From NCBI GenBank assembly GCA_002085385.1, contig NATO01000024.1, forward strand, positions 1 to 11,433: a stretch of DNA of 11,433 nucleotides. Reading direction: 5' to 3'. Under the pieces are notes generated by a model that saw nothing but the letters and a program-made list of their open reading frames with translations, ran no database searches and was not told the DNA's origin. Of this stretch, positions 5,774 through 11,433 are shown piece by piece. The position numbers and the translations under genes are program-made. This DNA comes from a candidate division Zixibacteria bacterium 4484_93. GTDB lineage: Bacteria > UBP14 > UBA6098 > 4484-93. Each line of letters starts with the position of its first letter. The stretch's first letter is position 1.

Positions 5774-7669
5774 CTACTTCAAAAGTATAACCCTGCCCGA
5801 TACACTGCTGCTTTCCCCCTCGAAGCGATAGAGATACAGACCTGTCGGAAGTCCCGATGCGTTCCAGTGGATACTTGTCTCTCCCTTCTCAACGGAAAAC
5901 CTATCGACAGACTCCCCTTTTATGTTGTATATGCAAATCTCACCCGGCTCAGGGGAATTCACAGATATCCTCCCGCAGGCATTGAACGGATTCGGGAAGA
6001 AGTTCACAGACAGCACAGGGGTTCTCTCCTTTTCATCCATACCTGTTGACGGTTCGAGTTTTGCCTGTTTTGCCTGCCAGATAAACTTCGCCGGGTTATC
6101 CTGAATGTATGCTAAAACAAACAGTCTGCTCGGATCCCAGGAGCCGGAGAGTGTTATATCAAAATCAAAGCTCTCCTCGTATCCACGGTAAACAGGTAGA
6201 TGAACCCCCGATGATGTCGGTGTAACAAGTGAACGAACGCAGTGAAGAACATAATCATGTGCAGGTGAACCAGGAGCCCAGTGGTAGGATATACTATCCT
6301 CAATGACGGCAAGTCTGAGGTAAGCATCCATATCATCGGGAATCTCACCTGTCACCTCGACATCCACAGATATGCGGGCAGAGAGGATATCGATTGTATC
6401 GACGGTTATATCGACGATAAACGGGGAGCGAAAAGAGAGTATCTGTTCCACCGCATTCTCGTAGTAGTGAAGTCCATAAGACTCAGACGATGGATAACCA
6501 CCGCTTACCTCGATTGACCCGTTCGTCCAGACGGTTGGAAAACCTGATACACCATAGTAGTCAGCCACATCCTCGAACTCGCTGGAGTAAAATGGGTCGG
6601 AACCGATGGAAAGCGTCGAGTGATAAACAGCGATGATAATCGATGTGTCGTATTCCCCCTCCAGCATACGCAACCCCTCGGCAGCCCGCGAACAGTAAGG
6701 ACAGGACACCGATTCAAACGCTTGAAGCAACGGTCTCATCGGATTTGTATAAGCATAGAGCTCGACAGTCGATGTGTCGTTACCGGTATATTCATCCGTT
6801 TCAAGCCTCGGGAAAACATAGACCTGATAAACATTCCCGGCAGATGGTGTGAATGAGGAAAAGGCGACATCCCTCGAACCTCCCGGTGCAAGGGAGGAGA
6901 CCTCGACAGAATCAGTAAAGAAAGGGACACCGTTTTCTTGAACATCGATTATAGCATAGAAACTCTCCGTTGAAAGCCCTGGGTTGCTCACTGTCGCAGA
7001 TATAGTCAGCGGAATATCCGGCTCTACAAATGGATTTTCTATGCTCAGACCTTCGCAGGCAATATCATGGTCGAGCGGCACACCGACAAAAACATCATCC
7101 ACATACCAGACATCGCCATCGGTACCATCATAGTGGAACGCTATATAGATGGTGCCTGAATAGCCTGTGATATCAATCGGTCCAACCTCGCTCCATTCCT
7201 CATCAGAGAAGAAATCTATCTCGGCAAGCTCAACGAAATCCCCATCCTCGGGGTCGGGTGAACCGCTTGAGATTGCAACACCGTGGTATCTGTAGTCGAA
7301 TGTCCACAATGTATACTGCTGGAATGTCAGGCAGGCATCAACTCCATCCGGCAGCTCGAGCGGTGGTGAAACGAGCCAGCCATCGAGATGTGCAGCGTTC
7401 CACCAATGAACAAAGGAATACTCTCCCGTAGCAGCATTATCGTCGGCAACGCTCCAGGAAACCGCACTGCTTCCAAGTGTATAGACCGTCCAGTCAGCAC
7501 GCTCCGCCGCCGTCTCAAAACTCGTAGAATACGGCAGGGCAACCATACTACTTTTCGACCCCGACAGCTCAGGTGGATAAAGCCGAGGAGCAGAATATTT
7601 TACCCCCGAGGCAAGCAACACAGAAAACAAAACAAGAACAAAAACGAGTCCACAGAGCAAATTTTTCAT
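5774..7669 (-). CDS. Secreted multidomain protein with Omp28-like thioredoxin fold and C-terminal sorting domain
   Basis: This is a 631-residue exported protein. Residues 1-21 are a signal peptide. About 46-196 resembles a choice-of-anchor/MAM-like jelly-roll, with FETAAERADWTVY near its start and DVWYVDDVFVG at its end. About 205-305 looks like a CARDB-type Ig domain. About 312-415 is a thioredoxin-like domain with a C-P-Y-C centre at 323-326 and the expected cis-proline loop GFPTV (376-380). About 417-535 is a beta-rich region of the kind that follows this domain in Omp28-related proteins. Residues 551-631 form a FlgD-like/type IX-style sorting domain with FFPNPFNACG (557-566) and SGLPTGLYLYRF (605-616). 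The role may be disulfide exchange or adhesion at the cell surface, which is inference. It has a strong ribosome binding site (AAGGAGGG) 15 bp after hppA and is followed by a secreted foldase gene. Confidence 0.87.
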   Translation of the reverse strand: MKNLLCGLVFVLVLFSVLLASGVKYSAPRLYPPELSGSKSSMVALPYSTSFETAAERADWTVYTLGSSAVSWSVADDNAATGEYSFVHWWNAAHLDGWLVSPPLELPDGVDACLTFQQYTLWTFDYRYHGVAISSGSPDPEDGDFVELAEIDFFSDEEWSEVGPIDITGYSGTIYIAFHYDGTDGDVWYVDDVFVGVPLDHDIACEGLSIENPFVEPDIPLTISATVSNPGLSTESFYAIIDVQENGVPFFTDSVEVSSLAPGGSRDVAFSSFTPSAGNVYQVYVFPRLETDEYTGNDTSTVELYAYTNPMRPLLQAFESVSCPYCSRAAEGLRMLEGEYDTSIIIAVYHSTLSIGSDPFYSSEFEDVADYYGVSGFPTVWTNGSIEVSGGYPSSESYGLHYYENAVEQILSFRSPFIVDITVDTIDILSARISVDVEVTGEIPDDMDAYLRLAVIEDSISYHWAPGSPAHDYVLHCVRSLVTPTSSGVHLPVYRGYEESFDFDITLSGSWDPSRLFVLAYIQDNPAKFIWQAKQAKLEPSTGMDEKERTPVLSVNFFPNPFNACGRISVNSPEPGEICIYNIKGESVDRFSVEKGETSIHWNASGLPTGLYLYRFEGESSSVSGRVILLK

Positions 7670-7684
7670 CTTTCCCTCCTTTTG

Positions 7685-9643
7685 CTATATGAGAAACGGT
7701 GCAAGAATAAGCGAGACAATCGACATAAGCTTGATAAGGATGTTCATCGATGGTCCCGATGTATCCTTCAGCGGGTCGCCGACGGTATCCCCGACGACAG
7801 CAGCCTGATGAGCAGGTGAGCCTTTCCCTCCCAGGTTACCTCTCTCGATAAACTTCTTGGCGTTGTCCCAGGCTCCGCCACCGTTCGCCATCATAAGGGC
7901 AAGATACACTCCAACAAGCGTCGCTCCAGCAAGCGTACCACCGAGAGCCTCGGCACCCAAGACAAAACCAACAACGATTGGAGTAAGTATGGCAATCAAG
8001 CTTGGCGCTATCATCTGCGTAAGTGCACCCTTTGTGGCTATGTCAACACATCTCGCGGTATCAGGCTCCGCTTCTCCCTCGAGCAGTCCCTTTATCTCTC
8101 TGAACTGTCTTCTCACCTCCTCGACCATCTTGAATGCTGCTTTCCCGACCGAGCGCATCGTCATCGACCCAACGATGAACGGAACAGCAGCACCGATGAA
8201 CAGCCCTATGACAACCCTCGCGGTCGTCAGATTGACAACACTAAGATGGGCTGCCGAGGAATACGCAGAGAAAAGGGCAAGAGCAGTCAGTGCAGCAGAG
8301 CCTATAGCAAAACCTTTACCGATAGCTGCCGTCGTATTGCCGAGGGCATCGAGACCGTCGGTTATCTCCCTGACATCATCACCAAGCCCGGACATCTGCG
8401 AGATGCCACCTGCGTTGTCGGCTACCGGACCATAAGCATCGACAGACATAGTTATACCAACAGTTGCAAGCATCCCGACAGCCGATATACCTATGCCATA
8501 AAGCCCGGCAAAATGGTGGGAAAGGAATATGCCGATGCATATAACGATAACGGGCAAGATGGTGCTTTCCATCGCGATGGCAAGTCCGGTTATGATGTTG
8601 GTCGCGGCGCCCGTCTCGCTCGAGTGGGCAATCCGCAGTATCGGACTGCCTGATGTATAAAACTCTGTTATAAGCCCGATTCCTATACCGACGAGGTTCC
8701 CGACAAGCATTGCCCAGAAAACACCGATATTCACCCCCAATCCTCTTATCAGAAAATATGATAATATAAAAAGCAGTGCACTCGCCACATATGTCGAGTT
8801 GTTCAGGGCAGCCTGCGGGTGCTCCTTCCCGAACACCCTGACAGAGACTATTCCGAGAAGCGATGCAACAAGTCCCACAGTTGCTACGGCAAACGGTAAC
8901 ACCATATAGGATGCACCGAGAGCCTGCGTTGTGGCAATGGATAATGTCGCTATCATCGCACCGACATAACTCTCGAATATGTCTGCACCCATACCAGCGA
9001 TATCACCGACATTATCACCGACATTATCGGCAATGGTCGCTGGATTGCGTGGGTCATCCTCCGGGATATTTTCCTCCAGCTTACCAACGAGGTCGGCACC
9101 GACATCGGCAGATTTTGTATAGACACCCCCGCCAATTCTGGCAAAAAGTGCAATCGACGATGCCCCCATAGCGAACCCGTTTATCAGATACGCTGTCTCC
9201 GGCTTGCCAAGGATAATAAATAGTACCCCTGTTCCGAAGAGCCCAAGAGAGGCTACGGCAAGCCCCATAACGCTTCCCCCGAGGAAGGCAGTCTGGAAAG
9301 CACCAGCACGTCCAGAGCTTCTTGCCGCTTCCGCTGTCCTGACATTGGCGTCGGTCGCCGACATCATCCCAAGAAAACCAGCAGATATGGAAAGAAGCGC
9401 CCCAAAGAGAAACGCAAGCGCTATCTTATAAGATATCCCGAAGCTCAGCAGAACAAAAACAACCGCTATGAAAGCAAAAAGTATGGTGTATTCCCGCTTC
9501 AGAAACGCCAAAGCACCTATCCTTATGTGCCCGGCAATCTTTCTCATCTTATCTGTCCCGGTGGGAAGCTTCTTGAGATAAAAGTATATCCCAAGGGCAA
9601 CCATCACACCGAAAACCCCCACACAAGGGATTATGTAAATCAT
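7685..9643 (-). CDS. hppA: Membrane-bound ion-pumping pyrophosphatase, K+-dependent type
   Basis: This 652-residue integral membrane enzyme couples pyrophosphate hydrolysis to ion export. The pyrophosphate site is complete: GGGVYTKSADVGADLVGK (171-188), DNVGDNVGDIAGMGADIFE (206-224) and the C-terminal GDTVGDPLKDTSGP stretch. The segment GNTTAAIGKG (435-444) has Ala439 and Gly442, where K+-independent enzymes have Lys and Thr, so K+ dependence is predicted. The DIFE motif (D221, E224) puts the gating Glu at the position used by Na+-pumping enzymes such as that of Thermotoga maritima, whereas plant H+ pumps have Gly there and Glu four residues later. Na+ transport is therefore favoured, but dual Na+/H+ pumps share this feature. 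The start overlaps the pth stop by 4 bases, with a strong GGGAGG site. Identity is secure; ion choice is inferred. Confidence 0.97.
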   Translation of the reverse strand: MIYIIPCVGVFGVMVALGIYFYLKKLPTGTDKMRKIAGHIRIGALAFLKREYTILFAFIAVVFVLLSFGISYKIALAFLFGALLSISAGFLGMMSATDANVRTAEAARSSGRAGAFQTAFLGGSVMGLAVASLGLFGTGVLFIILGKPETAYLINGFAMGASSIALFARIGGGVYTKSADVGADLVGKLEENIPEDDPRNPATIADNVGDNVGDIAGMGADIFESYVGAMIATLSIATTQALGASYMVLPFAVATVGLVASLLGIVSVRVFGKEHPQAALNNSTYVASALLFILSYFLIRGLGVNIGVFWAMLVGNLVGIGIGLITEFYTSGSPILRIAHSSETGAATNIITGLAIAMESTILPVIVICIGIFLSHHFAGLYGIGISAVGMLATVGITMSVDAYGPVADNAGGISQMSGLGDDVREITDGLDALGNTTAAIGKGFAIGSAALTALALFSAYSSAAHLSVVNLTTARVVIGLFIGAAVPFIVGSMTMRSVGKAAFKMVEEVRRQFREIKGLLEGEAEPDTARCVDIATKGALTQMIAPSLIAILTPIVVGFVLGAEALGGTLAGATLVGVYLALMMANGGGAWDNAKKFIERGNLGGKGSPAHQAAVVGDTVGDPLKDTSGPSMNILIKLMSIVSLILAPFLI

Positions 9644-10221
9644 TCCGCCTCCCTTTCTCTCCTGTTAAAAACGGTCATAGCATAATCGTATCCCTTCAAA
9701 ACAATATTCTCGATGACATCGGGCAGGCTCTCTACCGTCTCCATCAACTTTTTCTCCTCTTCCTCTGTGAAGTTCGACAGGACATAATCTATCCAAGGGA
9801 TACCTGGCTTCCCTATGCCTACCCTCAATCTGGGGAAATTTTCTGTTTCAAGATGATAGATAACAGATGCAAGCCCGTTGTGTCCACCGTCAGAACCTGC
9901 CATCTTTAGCCGCAATGCTCCCAGAGGAAGCGCCATATCATCCAGTATAACGAGCATATCCTCACAGGAGAGCTTGAAATAGTCCAGGAAATCGAGCACA
10001 GCCACTCCGCTCTCGTTCACAAATGTCGTCGGCTTGACAAAAAATACTTCCCTGCCGCATATATCAGCTTTGCCAAACACAAACCTCCCCTTGCCTGCCA
10101 CAAGATTTGCTCCGTAGTGTGAGGCAAGGAAATCGACTGCGATAAAACCTGTATTGTGTCTGGTTCTGGCATATCTTGCACCCGGATTGCCAAGCCCGAT
10201 GATTGCTCGAAGATTACCCAT
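9640..10221 (-). CDS. pth: Peptidyl-tRNA hydrolase
   Basis: This 193-residue enzyme cleaves the ester bond of peptidyl-tRNAs released prematurely from ribosomes and recycles the tRNA. The bacterial Pth signatures are present: IGLGNPGARYARTRHNTGF (8-26) with N12 and catalytic H22, KPTTFVNESG (63-72) with N69, ILDDMALPLG (92-101) with D94, and GSDGGHNGL (109-117) with N115. Two small departures from the usual motifs are Val for Met at 68 and Ala for the common Asp at 97. Length is typical. It is the first gene of the leftward set and overlaps the hppA start by 4 bases. No ribosome binding site is apparent before the ATG (TTTTTTAAGAT), so initiation may be weak or the leader short. Confidence 0.98.
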   Translation of the reverse strand: MGNLRAIIGLGNPGARYARTRHNTGFIAVDFLASHYGANLVAGKGRFVFGKADICGREVFFVKPTTFVNESGVAVLDFLDYFKLSCEDMLVILDDMALPLGALRLKMAGSDGGHNGLASVIYHLETENFPRLRVGIGKPGIPWIDYVLSNFTEEEEKKLMETVESLPDVIENIVLKGYDYAMTVFNRREREAE

Positions 10222-10456
10222 ATCTTAAAAAATAAAAGTTTGAAAAATTAAAGGATTTAAACCACAAAGTCAAGCAAGAAGTTTCCACTTGATTTCTATA
10301 TAGAGATGCATATTTTGTCAAAAGCCGCAAGATTAGGAGGCAAGATAGTAGAAGACATAATTTAGCGCTGGTTAAAAGCATTTTAAAGCCCATAAAGGGA
10401 ATACAAAATACAATGAAGGATGAATATATATTGTTCTTTCAAAAGAGGTGTAGGGG
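10222..10456. other. AT-rich divergent intergenic spacer
   Basis: This 235-bp gap separates the start of pth (leftward) from the start of the restriction-type gene (rightward), so it must carry promoters in both directions. No tRNA, small RNA structure or convincing gene is visible. Two short frames, 10306-10365 (19 codons then TAG) and 10293-10460 (open, with ATG at 10413), show protein-like runs such as LVKSILKPIKGIQ, but neither is supported as a gene. They may be decayed remains. Confidence 0.5.
10247..10321 (-). promoter_or_regulatory. Candidate promoter region for the pth operon
   Basis: Read on the minus strand, TTGACA (10316-10321) is followed 15 bases later by TATAGA (10295-10300). 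TTGACT (10268-10273) is followed 15 bases later by TTTAAT (10247-10252). Both resemble sigma-70-type elements, but the spacing is shorter than the preferred 17. In AT-rich DNA such matches are common, so support is modest. Confidence 0.3.
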
Positions 10457-11433
10457 ATGAAAAATATTCAAGAGAAATTTAACATAGTTATTACAAAAAA
10501 CACATTCTATTTTTACAATAAAAAATTTGAGGAATCTTATGAAGGATATGTCAATTCAATTAAGGAGACCTTGCTTGTCTTAAAGAACCAAATCCAAAAT
10601 GAAGGTTTGCGAAAAGAACTGTTCGAGGACTTAATCTATAAAAAAGAGAATGGATTGAGGGCTTTACTTGCATTAACAGGTTTTTCAAACGAAAGCCTGA
10701 AGAGGCTTATAACATTTATGCGAATAGTTGATGATTCTGAGTTAAACGCACTTATTTACAAAGAAAAGTGGATAACAGAGGCAGAAATAAACGACAAAGA
10801 AAATATTGAGGAATGGCCAGATAATAAAATTCTGAAGAAGATACGAGAAAGCAAGTTTTTTAGAAAAGGCTTAGTGAATGTATTCTTTGAAGGTTCTACA
10901 ATTCCCATTCTTTCTGAAGCCCTACCGCTCTTTGAACTTAAGAAATTAAGTATTTCAAAGTTAAATTTTGAAATAGATGCGTTGATTGATACATTAATTC
11001 GGTACAAAGAAAAAGGGTCGTATTCTGGTAAGAAAGAGAATAATCCTGAAACAGTCATCGAAAATATACTGGACGAAATGAAAATTGGATTTGACAAGGG
11101 CGATTTAGGAGAACTAATAAGCAATGCCCCTGATACAAAAAGAACAATGGACTTTATCATTCCCGACAAGAAAAATCCCAGAATAATTATTGAATGTTCA
11201 TATTTAGTTACGACTTCTTCCGGTCAGGGCGATAAATCAAAAACAGAGATTTCAATTGATTCTTTAATCAAAGAACATTATCCAGAAGCGCATTTTATAG
11301 GTTTTGTTGATGGTATTGGCTGGTATGTAAGAAAAAATGATTTGAAAAGAATGGTCGCTGCGTATGAAGATGTATTTACTTTCCATCAAGAAGAGTTGGA
11401 AAGATTTAAGCAATTATTAAGGGAGGTATTCGC
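10457..11433 (+). CDS. Putative type II restriction endonuclease (DpnII-like, PD-(D/E)XK), 3' end missing
   Basis: This 325-codon frame is open to the window edge. Translation starts at an ATG with AGAGGTG six bases upstream. The protein is soluble, lysine- and glutamate-rich, with no signal or membrane segments. The N-terminal half is mostly helical (about 22-180), including GLRALLALTGFSNESLKRL (66-84). The C-terminal part has a nuclease-like core: TMDFII (230-235) giving D232, then RIIIECSY (242-249) giving E246 in an E-C-S triplet in place of E-x-K, then TTSSGQGDKSKTE (252-264) and FIGFVDGIGWYVRKNDLKRM (280-299). This order resembles DpnII-type enzymes, where D-x(n)-E-T-N is followed by a Ser/Gly-Lys-rich segment and a TDGxGW strand. 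The gene is much more AT-rich than its neighbours and lies at the operon boundary, which suggests acquisition. No methyltransferase is in the window. DNA target unknown. Confidence 0.62.
   Translation, partial: MKNIQEKFNIVITKNTFYFYNKKFEESYEGYVNSIKETLLVLKNQIQNEGLRKELFEDLIYKKENGLRALLALTGFSNESLKRLITFMRIVDDSELNALIYKEKWITEAEINDKENIEEWPDNKILKKIRESKFFRKGLVNVFFEGSTIPILSEALPLFELKKLSISKLNFEIDALIDTLIRYKEKGSYSGKKENNPETVIENILDEMKIGFDKGDLGELISNAPDTKRTMDFIIPDKKNPRIIIECSYLVTTSSGQGDKSKTEISIDSLIKEHYPEAHFIGFVDGIGWYVRKNDLKRMVAAYEDVFTFHQEELERFKQLLREVF

Noticed and set aside
5774..7669. Reading the secreted protein as a lipoprotein because of Cys6
   Set aside because: The cysteine precedes the hydrophobic core instead of following it, so it is not a lipobox cysteine.
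7857..8435. 192-codon open frame on the + strand
   Set aside because: It is antisense to conserved hppA coding sequence, with low-complexity Ala/Pro/Ser composition typical of a shadow frame.
8998..9038. Short direct repeat of about 15 bases (ATCACCGACATT / ATCACCGACATTATC) inside hppA
   Set aside because: It encodes the conserved DNVGDNVGDIAG pyrophosphate-binding motif, so the repeat is protein-driven and not a separate DNA element.
10222..10456. CRISPR repeats or tRNA in the AT-rich spacer
   Set aside because: No repeated units with spacers and no cloverleaf-like sequence are visible.

Overview
The window looks like chromosome of an anaerobic bacterium, probably from an uncultured lineage near the FCB/WOR-3-type candidate phyla. 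This is inferred from three things: a secreted protein ending in a FlgD-like/type IX-style sorting domain with an FPNPFNA motif, an oxygen-sensitive 2-hydroxyacyl-CoA dehydratase/activator pair, and sodium-linked bioenergetics (an NSS symporter and a membrane pyrophosphatase with Na+-pump residues). No rRNA, tRNA, CRISPR array or insertion sequence was seen.

Positions 1-1370 (+ strand) hold a compact three-gene unit. It contains the 3' half of a neurotransmitter:sodium symporter, a 37-codon MetS-like small subunit overlapping its stop codon, and a DUF366 protein starting one base after the small gene. The symporter is notable because its visible ion-site residues match animal transporters (SERT/GAT type) rather than LeuT. 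The unit ends 13 bp from the end of an opposing gene set.

Positions 1384-10221 (- strand, read right to left) hold eight tightly packed genes: peptidyl-tRNA hydrolase (pth), membrane pyrophosphatase (hppA), a large secreted thioredoxin-fold (Omp28-like) protein, a PpiC-type secreted prolyl isomerase, phosphopantetheine adenylyltransferase (coaD), a 2-hydroxyacyl-CoA dehydratase-family protein, its ATPase activator, and a family-4 glycosyltransferase. Most junctions are 4-7 bp overlaps or short gaps. The only sizeable gap (71 bp, before ppiC) carries an inverted repeat. The set mixes translation, energy, envelope folding, CoA synthesis and radical-type Fe-S chemistry, so it reads as a housekeeping polycistron with one metabolically puzzling pair.

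Positions 10222-11433 change character: the DNA becomes clearly AT-rich. A 235-bp spacer is followed by a + strand gene that runs off the end. That gene has a PD-(D/E)XK-like core resembling DpnII-type type II restriction endonucleases. This looks like the edge of a horizontally acquired restriction-modification island next to pth.

The points most worth checking are the animal-like NSS/MetS/DUF366 cluster, the single-subunit dehydratase-activator pair, the Omp28-like fusion protein beside a foldase, and the divergent restriction enzyme.
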